Origin: Pontibacillus yanchengensis Y32
GTDB taxonomy: Bacteria; Bacillota; Bacilli; Bacillales; BH030062
Direction of reading: 5' to 3'
DNA length: 56,992 nt
Assembly (NCBI RefSeq): GCF_000770635.1
Contig: NZ_AVBF01000023.1
Coordinates: 1 to 56,992, forward strand
Under the pieces are notes generated by a model that searched no databases, was not told the origin of the DNA, and saw only the letters and a list, made by a program, of their open reading frames with translations. Within the stretch, counting starts at the first letter, position 1, and the number at the start of each line of letters is the position of its first letter. The position numbers were made by a program, and so were the translations under genes. Shown here piece by piece: positions 9,301-16,395 of this stretch.

Positions 9301-9527
9301 CATCAACAACACGCTTACGTCCTATTCTGATGACAGCACTTGCAACAATATTTGCTTTAACACCACTAGCATTATCGAACTCTGCATCTGGCCTTATTTC
9401 CAAAGGTCTTGCAATCACCGTAATTGGTGGACTAACAACATCAACACTGTTAACACTTATTTTCGTGCCAGTATTTTATAAAGCACTTGGTAAGTATCGC
9501 AAAATTGATACAGATCATAGTATTTAA
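6369..9527 (+). CDS. swrC: RND-family efflux pump, SwrC/YerP-like
   Basis: The 1052-aa single-chain RND transporter has TM1 at the N terminus, two large extracytoplasmic loops, TM2-6 around 370-535 and TM8-12 near 890-1040. The TM4 motif GRIVDDSIVVIENI holds the proton-relay aspartates. SwrC of B. subtilis exports surfactin and other amphiphiles; the substrate here is inferred. No membrane fusion protein gene adjoins, as is normal for this subgroup. Residues 246-290 are an unusual low-complexity insert of Gln, Gly, Ala, Pro and Ser within the first loop. The upstream two-component system may regulate it, but repeat A separates them. Confidence 0.9.
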   Translation: MNWITKFSLKNTIAIIILTLLVVVSGVIATNKIKVETFPDVTFPVMTVQTVYPNASTEDVEENVTTPMEEALLNLEGYDSISSTSKENVSIITITYPFGEDIEEAQSDVESAVNKVTLPDDVDPNVQALSINSTPIYQAALSAEDLSKLQDDMETNIVPKLESIEGVSSVELTGKQDTNITIEVNEDEASSYGLSLSTIKDAIQQSEYKLPTGTLSQEGTSIPVEIKGNIDDLDAIRQIEIPITQGAAGASQSGPSQQAQSQGPPQQGGAQQQAPSGESQSPGAQAGPQAIVLSDIAEVKKDTTRTEISRFNGEDSILLEVIKSQEANTAAVADEVKTYLNETVEENEYELYTVLDQGKEVNKSISALLKEGGFGALFTVVVILLFLRNIRATFIAILSLPISIFGTIALLEQFGYTLNIMTLGGLAVAVGRIVDDSIVVIENIYRWKQQYPEMKQRELVFKATKEVMGAIASSTIATIIVFLPLMFVSGILGEFFRPFSLAVVFSVSISLIVAVMLIPVLGKFFFTNVTHKSGKVRGNSWYERFLRGSLKRKWIVFVSSIVLLFGSFSLVPALGVSFLPTEGSETFEVEMTLPKDVTLQDTSEVAEKIEEELSDEEDINYNQVSIGFASQQQMPGTVANTNENVARFFIELKEDISIDDAMPTYEQQIEEMAQDEYDEATVKATEIQQDGPPSGNSIDINLYSDNLDNLDQASTQIENLLQEDNRVKNITNDMEDTKTKYQIVMNDEGEELNVSPFQLMQPIQERLHSVDGGTVTLEDKEWEMELTFDEQFNSKEDLQDFTVKTVEGEKRLEEIATINEVQVPAAIKHQDGETASTVSATIKGEDTAKISSEIQEDLDALSLPNDVEVDLSGGLEMITEGFSDLGLAMGAAVGLVFLVLSITFGGIITPIVILSSLIFVPIGSLAGLLIGGQTLSMSAMIGMLMLIGIVVTNAVVLLDRVEANRKEGIELTEAIVEASTTRLRPILMTALATIFALTPLALSNSASGLISKGLAITVIGGLTTSTLLTLIFVPVFYKALGKYRKIDTDHSI

Positions 9528-9540
9528 ATGATAAAACGGA

Positions 9541-9576
9541 ACCGAATGGGGGATGAAAGCCTTCATTCGGTTTTTT
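9541..9576 (+). terminator. Terminator of the RND pump gene
   Basis: ACCGAATG (9541-9548) pairs with CATTCGGT (9564-9571), followed by a T run. Confidence 0.9.
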
Positions 9577-9606
9577 ATATATAACCCTCTGTTAAAATTT
9601 AGTGGA

Positions 9607-10232
9607 GATTTTGGAATCAAATAATCAAATAGTTTTATTCAAGATAAGAAGCATAATCTGGAAGACTTAGATTCGAGATAATTTGGGATGGAGGGATTTT
9701 TCCGTTGCTTTAGATGGAATAAAGCTGGCCTGGGAACAACTCGCGTCCTGCCGGCGAGCTGGCAAGCTACCTTCGGGAAGAAAGCCCTCAGGGGATCTTG
9801 CCTACCTCTTTCTCCGGCGGGAGTCTCGTCGTTCCCAGGCCACCTTTGCTATTGTTGGGAAGAACGGAAATATGGATTCATTAACGAGCAGGAATACATA
9901 ATGCATTATGACATAGCTTTGCTTGGATTTATGACCTATCTTTTCAAGCCTGGTAACGAGCTTCTAGCTGTTTGGCTTTCAACATATGGCGATGTTTCCG
10001 TTATACCACACGAACGCAAAGATGGGCCGGGAAATGGCGAGACTCCCGTGGAAAAACGGATGTGTCAAGACCCCGCAGGGCGATTTTTGCCCGAGGAGGC
10101 TTGACCGTTCGTCCACAGGAAAGCGAGCTATTTCCCGGCCCATCTTTTCTCTAAATAAACACAACGGAAACATTTCTCTAATCCATAATATCTCGAATTT
10201 AAGTCTTCAACATAATGGTGCTTATATGGAAG
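9607..10232. repeat. Composite repeat family B, copy 1 (two hairpins between terminal inverted repeats)
   Basis: The left end (9635-9682) and right end (about 10185-10232) are inverted versions of the same AAGACTT-n-ATTCGAGATA sequence. Between them lie two GC-rich hairpins. The first (about 9702-9873) is closed by GGCCTGGGAAC/GTTCCCAGGCC. The second (about 9988-10175) is closed by GGGCCGGGAAAT/ATTTCCCGGCCC. Hairpin cores resemble the GC-rich palindromes widespread in Bacillaceae. No transposase is encoded, and ORFs here only follow the repeat. Confidence 0.8.
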
Positions 10233-10355
10233 AACATAAAACTATTTCATTATTATATAAACAACAAGCTTAAACAAAGCCATATATAAAAAAGTTCCGA
10301 TTATCGCCCATCATGCATAAGATGGTTTTATCTATGTATGAAGGGAATGAAGTGA

Positions 10356-11249
10356 ATGTATTATGTTCCAACTTTTCATCCTTACCCATTAAATGCTCCA
10401 TTGTACAATGCTGAAATGATGTCACGGAGTAATCAGGAAAATGGAGACCAATTAGTAGAAGTATTACTAGCAGGAATTAAAGGTAAAGCTACTACGATGG
10501 ATTTTTACAATCGTTTAGCAGGGTTGGCACCAAATCAAGAAGCGTACAACGAAATAATTGCTACTCAAAATGAGGAAAGAGTGTTTTTAAGACAATTTAC
10601 TGACATGTACACCGCGCTTACTGGAATGCAGCCTGTTTACCAAATCGATCAAGCTCGTTTTGCCTCTTATGAAGAAGGTCTGCAAAAGGTGTATGAGCAA
10701 CAAGTTAGAAATTATGAAGAATGCCATAAAGGTTACTTACTTACTCAACATTTACCACTACGTGATTTATTTTTAGGTGCATGTAATAAAGAGGCAGAGC
10801 ATGCGGAACGATTTTTTTCTTTTGATGGAAGAATTGAATTAAAAGATTATGGTTCAGAACCATTTGTTCTGGACATTGAAGAAGCAACTACAGAAAATGA
10901 TACGTTTCGTACTGCCTTGTGGACGGGGGAACATTTCCAGGTTACCTTAATGAGTATTGATGTTGGGGATGATATTGGTTTAGAAATTCATCCGAATGTA
11001 GATCAATTTTTACGTATTGAACAGGGGCAGGGGTTAGTGCAAATGGGCGATACAAAGAATCAAGTGAATTTTGAAGAAGAAGTTTTTGATGATTATGCCA
11101 TTATGGTTCCAGCTGGAAAATGGCACAATGTTATGAATACTGGTAATCTACCACTTAAGCTTTATGCAATTTATGCACCACCTGAACATCCATTTGGTAC
11201 TGTTCATAAAACGAAAGCAGATGCACTGGAAGCAGAAGGGAACTCATAA
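10356..11249 (+). CDS. Ferritin-like domain fused to a cupin
   Basis: The 297-aa protein has an N-terminal helical ferritin-like domain (about 25-150, with NEE and KEAEHAERFF acidic/His motifs) and a C-terminal cupin (about 185-285). Cupin motif 1 reads IGLEIHPNVDQFLRI and motif 2 PAGKWHNVMNTGN, followed by a conserved APPEHPFGTVHKTK tail seen in Bacillus cupins of the mannose-6-phosphate isomerase type. The second metal His of motif 1 is Asn here. Both halves suggest metal binding, but no function is known to me. It is monocistronic, between repeat B and a terminator. Confidence 0.8.
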   Translation: MYYVPTFHPYPLNAPLYNAEMMSRSNQENGDQLVEVLLAGIKGKATTMDFYNRLAGLAPNQEAYNEIIATQNEERVFLRQFTDMYTALTGMQPVYQIDQARFASYEEGLQKVYEQQVRNYEECHKGYLLTQHLPLRDLFLGACNKEAEHAERFFSFDGRIELKDYGSEPFVLDIEEATTENDTFRTALWTGEHFQVTLMSIDVGDDIGLEIHPNVDQFLRIEQGQGLVQMGDTKNQVNFEEEVFDDYAIMVPAGKWHNVMNTGNLPLKLYAIYAPPEHPFGTVHKTKADALEAEGNS

Positions 11250-11290
11250 CTAATAATTTGATAAAAAATAGATTGGTATGCAAGTATGAC

Positions 11291-11321
11291 GTAGTCCACA
11301 ATTCGTGGATTGCGTTTTTTT
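11291..11321 (+). terminator. Terminator of the ferritin-cupin gene
   Basis: GTAGTCCAC (11291-11299) pairs with GTGGATTGC (11305-11313), including two G-U pairs, then a run of T. Confidence 0.8.
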
Positions 11322-11392
11322 ATTTAATAGTGATCCATATGAAGCTACTATTCGATTACTTAATAAGAGAATAAAAAATAAAGGAGATGGCA

Positions 11393-12748
11393 ATGAGGAT
11401 GAAACAACTGAAACGTATTTGTGTAACGATAATTGCAGTGACACTATTGTTACCTTCATTAGCTTTTGCAGATGGAAAGACAGCTGATATGGATTCTGCT
11501 GCCAACACATCAGCTGCAGACTTCAGATCTCAGTTAGATCAATTACTGTCAGAGCATTTTGTACTGGCTGTTACGTATATGATGAAAGCTTATGAAGACG
11601 CACCTGATGCTGACGAAGTTTATGAAAAACTTGACCAAAACGCTCAAGATATGACACCTGCTATTGCTTCGGTATATGGGGAGGAAGCAGCATCGACATT
11701 TGAAGAAATTTTCCGAGGACATAACGATTACTCAGATAACTTCGTCAAAGCTGCGAAGAATGGTGACCAAGAAGCACGGAAGATGGCAGAACAAGAAGTG
11801 AAAGAATTTGTTAATGAGTTTGGTGGCTTTCTTGCTAAAGCAACAGATGGAAACCTTTCTGAGAAGACAGCAAAAAACGTGTTACAGGCTCATGAACAAG
11901 ATGTTGTGAACACATTTGATCATTATGTGAATGAGGAATACCAAAAAGCATATGAATCATTCCGTACAGGATTTCACCGAATGTTTGATATTAGCAAAGC
12001 CTTGTCTACAGCCATTACAAAGCAAATGCCACAAGAATTCAATCAGACAATGGCCAACGCTCCATCAGCTGATTTGCGTTCCTCTTTAAATGCATTAGCT
12101 TCCGAGCATTTTGCTTTAGCTACTCTCGAGATGCAAAAAGGCTATAACCAAGCTCAAGATTATGATTTTGTAACATGGGCGGAGAATCAACACACAGATG
12201 AATTTAAATCAGCAATCAAAAATTTATATGGAGAAGAAGCGGCTTCCATGTTCGAAAAGGTGTGGCAACAAGACCACATTAATGCTCAAACGAACATCGT
12301 GACCGCGACACTTGAAGAGGATCAGGAAGCCCGAAAGAAAGCGGAAGAAAGCTTGAAGATGTTCGCTAATAACTTTGGTGCCTTTCTAGCAAAAGCAACG
12401 GATGGCAATATGCCTGAAAATGCTGCTACCGAAGCAATATGGATGCACGAGGAAGATATACTAGAAACATATGATCATTATGTATCAGGAGATTATGAAA
12501 AAACGTATAATTCCTTTAGAGAAGGATATGGATTTATGTTTGGAATTGGTGAAAATCTAGGAAGTGCTATTGTTACCCAAATGCCAGACAAATTTGAAGC
12601 AGAAGCAATGCCAAACAAAATGCCTGACACAGGTATGGGAGGAGCAAGTGCACAGCCCCATTCTATGTCAACATTACTATGGATTACATTTTGGTTGTTA
12701 GCTCTTGGTTCTGCAAGTTTCCTGTATCGAAGAAAATCACTGCAATAA
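11393..12748 (+). CDS. Sortase-anchored surface protein with two helical repeats
   Basis: The 451-aa protein has a signal peptide (to about residue 27, LAFA-DG), two homologous helical domains of about 175 residues (roughly 40-215 and 220-395), and a C-terminal sorting signal: MPDTG, a hydrophobic span (LLWITFWLLALGSASFLY) and RRKSLQ. MPDTG is a variant of LPXTG. Both repeats share YGEEAAS, FLAKATDGN, EHF, HExD and DHY; the paired His/Glu/Asp positions could bind a metal, as in ferritin or hemerythrin bundles, but this is inference. ATG 11393 is chosen for its 6-nt spacing to AAGGAG. The next gene is a sortase, its likely dedicated enzyme. Confidence 0.82.
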   Translation: MRMKQLKRICVTIIAVTLLLPSLAFADGKTADMDSAANTSAADFRSQLDQLLSEHFVLAVTYMMKAYEDAPDADEVYEKLDQNAQDMTPAIASVYGEEAASTFEEIFRGHNDYSDNFVKAAKNGDQEARKMAEQEVKEFVNEFGGFLAKATDGNLSEKTAKNVLQAHEQDVVNTFDHYVNEEYQKAYESFRTGFHRMFDISKALSTAITKQMPQEFNQTMANAPSADLRSSLNALASEHFALATLEMQKGYNQAQDYDFVTWAENQHTDEFKSAIKNLYGEEAASMFEKVWQQDHINAQTNIVTATLEEDQEARKKAEESLKMFANNFGAFLAKATDGNMPENAATEAIWMHEEDILETYDHYVSGDYEKTYNSFREGYGFMFGIGENLGSAIVTQMPDKFEAEAMPNKMPDTGMGGASAQPHSMSTLLWITFWLLALGSASFLYRRKSLQ

Positions 12749-12750
12749 AT

Positions 12751-12794
12751 AGAATGACAGGGTAGTAGAGTTTACACTACTACCCTGTCATTCT
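12751..12794 (+). promoter_or_regulatory. Perfect 18-bp hairpin between the surface protein and sortase genes
   Basis: AGAATGACAGGGTAGTAG (12751-12768) and its exact complement (12777-12794) enclose an 8-nt loop, with CCTTTTTC six nt behind. It may be a partial terminator or a stabiliser of the upstream mRNA, lowering sortase expression relative to its substrate. Confidence 0.7.
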
Positions 12795-12825
12795 AGACCT
12801 TTTTCATAGAAGAGGTGATGATAGA

Positions 12826-13803
12826 GTGGATAGAGACTGGAAAATATACTTTACAGTAGTAGGTTTAGTTCTCGTTGTGATGATTGGATTTGAAACGAAC
12901 GTATGGGCGAAAATCACAAATTCTACCACCGAACAAGCAGGAATTGAATTAAACTCTAATCAGTATTTAAGTGATTCAGAGGATACATCAACTGCTTCCT
13001 CCAATAATGTAAAAGAGTTCACCGTTTTAAATAAGAAGAAGTCTATGGATGAAGTAGATTTTGAGATTGAGAAAGAAAAAGAAGACAATGGTATTGTCCC
13101 AAAGCATATCAAGATTCCAGCTATCGACGTTGATACAGAGATTTTAAATGTTGGAATTTTGGATAATGGTCAAATGGGTGTTCCAGACGATACAGTAAAT
13201 GTCGGGTGGTTTGAGCCAGGAACGAAACCAGGCAATACAGGTAATGCTGTTATGGCTGGTCACGTTGATAGCTATCAGGGAGCTGCTGTGTTTTTCTATT
13301 TGAAAGATTTGAAGAAAGGCGATGAAGTCACCGTTACGAATAAAGATGGAGAAAAGCGCACGTTTGTGGTACAAAAACTTGAAAGCTATCCAACTGAAGA
13401 AGCTCCTATTGAACAAATTTTCGGTAAAACAGACGATCAAAACTTGAATTTAATCACCTGTACCGGAACCTATAACCATGATACACAAGACCATGAGAAA
13501 CGACTTGTCGTGTACACAGAGTTGAAGAAAGATAAAGAGGACACTCATGTTCCAAAACCAACAAATGTGGAAGTAAACGGTACATTTGTTACATGGCACG
13601 CTGTAAGGAAGGAAGAAGTTGTTGGGTACCGCGTGTATGAGAGTACAGATGGTGAATCGTTTAACAAAGTAGCCAGTATTGATGCTCATGAACGAAAAGC
13701 CTATTCCGAGCCTAACGCATCAGAATACTCCTATTATGTAACCAGTGTAGACGAAAATGGAAATGAGTCAGATCCATCGGAAAAAGTAAATGGAAGTGAT
13801 TAG
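12826..13803 (+). CDS. Class F-like sortase with C-terminal fibronectin type III domain
   Basis: The 325-aa protein has an N-terminal membrane anchor (about 8-22), an acidic linker, and a sortase domain at about 90-235. The catalytic triad can be seen: H146 in MAGHVDSYQG, C212 in LITCTGTYN and R226 in EKRLVVYT. The GHVDS and AVFFYL pattern is typical of class F enzymes. Residues about 243-321 form a fibronectin III module ending just before the C terminus. GTG start after AGAGGTGATG. Its role is inferred as anchoring the preceding MPDTG protein to the cell wall. Confidence 0.88.
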   Translation: MDRDWKIYFTVVGLVLVVMIGFETNVWAKITNSTTEQAGIELNSNQYLSDSEDTSTASSNNVKEFTVLNKKKSMDEVDFEIEKEKEDNGIVPKHIKIPAIDVDTEILNVGILDNGQMGVPDDTVNVGWFEPGTKPGNTGNAVMAGHVDSYQGAAVFFYLKDLKKGDEVTVTNKDGEKRTFVVQKLESYPTEEAPIEQIFGKTDDQNLNLITCTGTYNHDTQDHEKRLVVYTELKKDKEDTHVPKPTNVEVNGTFVTWHAVRKEEVVGYRVYESTDGESFNKVASIDAHERKAYSEPNASEYSYYVTSVDENGNESDPSEKVNGSD

Positions 13804-13835
13804 ACCCAGGTGGAGAGCCTGGGTTTATTTTTTTA
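13804..13835 (+). terminator. Terminator of the sortase gene
   Basis: ACCCAGG and CCTGGGT (13804-13824) form the stem, followed by a T-rich tract. Confidence 0.9.
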
Positions 13836-14042
13836 GGGAGATAGTGAGGGGTGTTGGTTGGAAGAATCGAATGTGAAGGAGATGAGCGAGCATGTTCAGA
13901 TTCGAAGAGAGCAAAAGAGGGGGAGAAACAGCAAAAGCACTAAACATAACAAACCATACAATACAGAAAAACTGTAACCATTCGTACTGTTTTATCGTCA
14001 TTAATAGTAAACAATGTTCCAAATCTTTAAGGAGGTTGGTTC

Positions 14043-14582
14043 ATGAAAAAGCTCAGTATAATTATGTTAATGGTTGTGCTTATGAGTTCTTTTATCTTTT
14101 CGTTGACTCCAACAACGGTTAAAGCATGTTCTTGTGTGATGCCTCCGTCAGTTGATGAAGAGGTAGAGGTATCAGCTGCGGTTTTCACAGGAGAGGTCAT
14201 CGATATTGAAAAGAAAAGCCGTTCTAGAAAAGTGACTTTCGAGGTTTCGAATACTTGGAAGGGTGTTACTAAATCTGAGATCGTTATTACTACAGGACTG
14301 AATAGTGCTGATTGTGGGTTTCCATTTGAGGTTGGTGAAAGCTATCTCCTCTACGCTAACGAATCCTCCATGTATGAAGGGGTAGCCGAATTAAGTACGA
14401 CTATCTGCGATAGGACAGCTGCTATTGAAGAAGCTCAACAAGATTTAGAAACACTTGGTGAAGGCAAAGCTCCTGTTGAAAATGTAAAGGAAAATGATAC
14501 TTCTAATAACGGACTAATCTATGGGGCTAGTGTAATGATTGTGGTACTTTTTACTTTTGTGTTGTGGAGGAAAATGCGCTAG
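14043..14582 (+). CDS. TIMP/netrin (NTR)-like exported protein with C-terminal anchor
   Basis: The 179-aa protein has a signal peptide (about 1-28) whose cleavage would expose Cys29-Ser-Cys31, the N-terminal CxC signature of TIMP/NTR domains. Matching cysteines occur at SADCGFPF and TTICDRT, and FTGEVIDIE and the Val-rich strands fit the OB-like fold. A C-terminal hydrophobic segment (about 158-175) and RRK-like tail anchor it. Animal TIMPs inhibit metalloproteases; what bacterial versions do is unknown. AAGGAGG precedes ATG. It heads a string of small genes running to 16109. Confidence 0.75.
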   Translation: MKKLSIIMLMVVLMSSFIFSLTPTTVKACSCVMPPSVDEEVEVSAAVFTGEVIDIEKKSRSRKVTFEVSNTWKGVTKSEIVITTGLNSADCGFPFEVGESYLLYANESSMYEGVAELSTTICDRTAAIEEAQQDLETLGEGKAPVENVKENDTSNNGLIYGASVMIVVLFTFVLWRKMR

Positions 14583-14653
14583 TCATTTAAAGGATTTTTA
14601 TAGAAAGTCTCGAAGTGTGAAGAGAGGAGAAATCATGTATTGGAGGGTTCCTA

Positions 14654-15082
14654 ATGGTGCCACAACGAATAAGTTTAATCACACTAGGTTGCAAGAATCT
14701 CCCTGTTCTTCGAGACTTTTATACATATTTAGGTTGGAAAGAAACAGGGCATGGATATCAGAATTATGCAGTTTTTAAAACTGCAGGAGTGATGTTATCC
14801 CTATATCCTCTACAATCATTAGCAGATGATACTGGTTTAGAAGCACCCAAAAATACTAGTGGATTCAAAGGTGTTAGTTTCTCCATTAATGTAGATACTC
14901 CAGAACAAGTAGACGATATAATAAATGTGGTTGCCGAGGCAGGAGGAAACATATTAAAAGATCCTAGTAATGAAGGAGACTTTCGTTCTGCTTGCTTTGC
15001 CGACCCAGAATATAATGTTTGGGAAGTAGCGTATAATCCTGGTTCAACATTTGATGAACGAGGAGCTATGCTTACAATATAG
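14654..15082 (+). CDS. VOC (glyoxalase/bleomycin resistance) family protein
   Basis: The 142-aa protein has the two beta-alpha-beta-beta-beta halves of the vicinal oxygen chelate fold: ISLITLGCKNLPVLRDFYTY...GWKE at the start, and FADPEYNVWEVAYNP near the end, with a terminal metal-site Glu in WEVAYNP. The substrate is unknown. GGAGGG sits 6 nt before ATG 14654. Confidence 0.85.
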   Translation: MVPQRISLITLGCKNLPVLRDFYTYLGWKETGHGYQNYAVFKTAGVMLSLYPLQSLADDTGLEAPKNTSGFKGVSFSINVDTPEQVDDIINVVAEAGGNILKDPSNEGDFRSACFADPEYNVWEVAYNPGSTFDERGAMLTI

Positions 15083-15099
15083 GTAGGAGTGAAAAGAAA

Positions 15100-15573
15100 A
15101 TGCTAGATAAAGCAAAACACCTTTTACAAGAAAATCAATTCGAAAAAGCACTAACTATACTCGTCAAGTTGGTAGAAGCCTCACCTAGTCATGCTGAGAC
15201 CAATTTTTATTGTGCTGTCTCCCACGACGCGATTGGTATGGAACGAGAGGCGATTCCTTATTATGAGAATGCTTTATCAAATGATATAAATGGGGAACTT
15301 CGTGAGAAAACATTTGTGCAATTAGGTAGTAGTTACCGGTGTATAGGTCACTATGAAAATGCTAAAACAACACTCGAAAAAGGGGCAGAGGAGTTCCCGG
15401 AAAATAGTGCTATCAAAGCGTTCTTAGCACTTACATTACATAACCTTAATCAAGATGAAAATGCATTAACTATGTTGTTAAACCTTCTATTCACATCTTC
15501 TTCAGATCCTTGGATTTCCAAGTATAAACCAGCTCTGGAATTTTATTCAGCCAATTTAGAAAAAACGTGGTAA
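15100..15573 (+). CDS. Tetratricopeptide repeat protein
   Basis: The 157-aa protein is built of about three TPR units (residues 1-35, 36-70 and 76-110), with repeated A-x-x-Y/H-x-x-A patterns such as GMEREAIPYYENAL and GHYENAKTTLEKG. There is no signal peptide, so it is cytosolic and probably an interaction scaffold. It lies 17 nt after the VOC gene, likely in one operon. Confidence 0.8.
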   Translation: MLDKAKHLLQENQFEKALTILVKLVEASPSHAETNFYCAVSHDAIGMEREAIPYYENALSNDINGELREKTFVQLGSSYRCIGHYENAKTTLEKGAEEFPENSAIKAFLALTLHNLNQDENALTMLLNLLFTSSSDPWISKYKPALEFYSANLEKTW

Positions 15574-15585
15574 AGGCAGGTGAAT

Positions 15586-15768
15586 ATGGTGATAAACAAT
15601 AATAACAACAACTTTAACGATGTTACAGATCATCAAAAAAAGATTGAAGGACTTTCATTCAATAAAAGTGGACGTCTTCCGTTGCCAATTCGTATAATAG
15701 GTTATTTTCTTACGGGTGGTATTATACTGATGACAGTAATAGCATTTGTAGCGAACTTAGTCTTGTAA
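15586..15768 (+). CDS. Small single-pass membrane protein, 60 aa
   Basis: A polar, Asn-rich N terminus is followed by RLPLPIRIIGYFLTG and a hydrophobic span to the C terminus (about 42-60). ATG 15586 is preceded by AGGCAGGTG; an in-frame GTG at 15580 overlaps that site. It sits 12 nt after the TPR gene and is probably cotranscribed. Family not recognised. Confidence 0.65.
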   Translation: MVINNNNNNFNDVTDHQKKIEGLSFNKSGRLPLPIRIIGYFLTGGIILMTVIAFVANLVL

Positions 15769-15845
15769 TAGGGCTAACAAGTATTATTTTATTACATGTT
15801 TTCCTTCACCTTCTCACATACTACATGTGAAAAAGAGGTGATCAT

Positions 15846-16109
15846 ATGACTCAGAATACAAGCGAAACACCAGAGTATATTGTTTTCAAGGATGAACAAG
15901 GCGAAGAGCAACAATATAAAGTGGACGCACTTATTGAGATGAATGGCCATCAGTATGTATTGTACACGCATGATAGGGAGACAAAGATGAATCGGATAGA
16001 GCATGAAAATGATAAGGCTACGCTTTGTACGGTTAGTGATGAAGAAGCGGAAGCATTGATGGACGCATATCGGAAAGGGTTAGAGGAAGATTTAGAGGAA
16101 GAGAAATAG
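15846..16109 (+). CDS. DUF1292 (YrzB-like) protein
   Basis: The 87-aa acidic protein has the DUF1292 pattern: EYIVFKDEQGEEQQYKVDAL, then YVLYT and a Glu-rich C-terminal helix. B. subtilis YrzB is the best-known relative; its function is unknown. Ribosome binding site AAGAGGTGATC. Confidence 0.8.
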   Translation: MTQNTSETPEYIVFKDEQGEEQQYKVDALIEMNGHQYVLYTHDRETKMNRIEHENDKATLCTVSDEEAEALMDAYRKGLEEDLEEEK

Positions 16110-16147
16110 GAGTTAGTAATAAGAAATATAATTGTAGGCAATACAAT

Positions 16148-16178
16148 CAAAAAAGGAGCCCTGTTTAGGCTCCTTTTT
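16148..16178. terminator. Bidirectional terminator
   Basis: AAAAAGGAGCC pairs with GGCTCCTTTTT around a 7-nt loop, with A and T tracts for both strands. Confidence 0.9.
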
Positions 16179-16202
16179 CATCGTCTAGCGTACTATAAAA
16201 TT

Positions 16203-16389
16203 CAACGCTTGTGTAAAATTGAAAAAAGTGAAGTGGCCACGTCCAGCTCCAGCGCCCAGCGACTAGCAAACTTCCTGCACCTCCTTACGATAAGTCAACA
16301 TCGAATCGCTATCGCTCTTCGTGTTTCCTTTATCTCATACGGAGCCGTCCAGTTTGTACGTCGCTAACCGGGCGCTTGCGCTTTTGTTC
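16203..16389 (+). repeat. Dispersed repeat family A (copy 5; internal module absent)
   Basis: Both ends of the family are present (CAACGCTTGTGTA at the start, GGGCGCTTGCGCTTTTGTTC at the end), but the GTTCGAT palindromic module is missing, giving a 187-bp short form. It ends 7 bp from the stop of the threonine dehydratase gene. Confidence 0.85.
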
Positions 16390-16395
16390 TTACTT

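Noticed and set aside
9683-10273. Several overlapping frames of 60-138 codons (and similar ones at 27986-28498, 50445-50884 and 56502-56902)
   Set aside because: They follow the GC-rich palindromes of repeat family B in every copy and read the same repeat words (such as ASCRRAGKP) in unrelated places.
13882-14122. Possible short ORFs (31 codons at 13882; 76 codons at 13892) before the NTR-like gene
   Set aside because: The first ATG abuts its only ribosome binding site; the second runs 80 nt into the NTR gene, and its second half is that gene in another frame. Either could still act as a leader peptide, but evidence is thin.
14539-14778. 79-codon frame overlapping the start of the VOC gene
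   Set aside because: It overlaps the end of the NTR gene and the first third of the VOC gene, which has clear family motifs and its own site.
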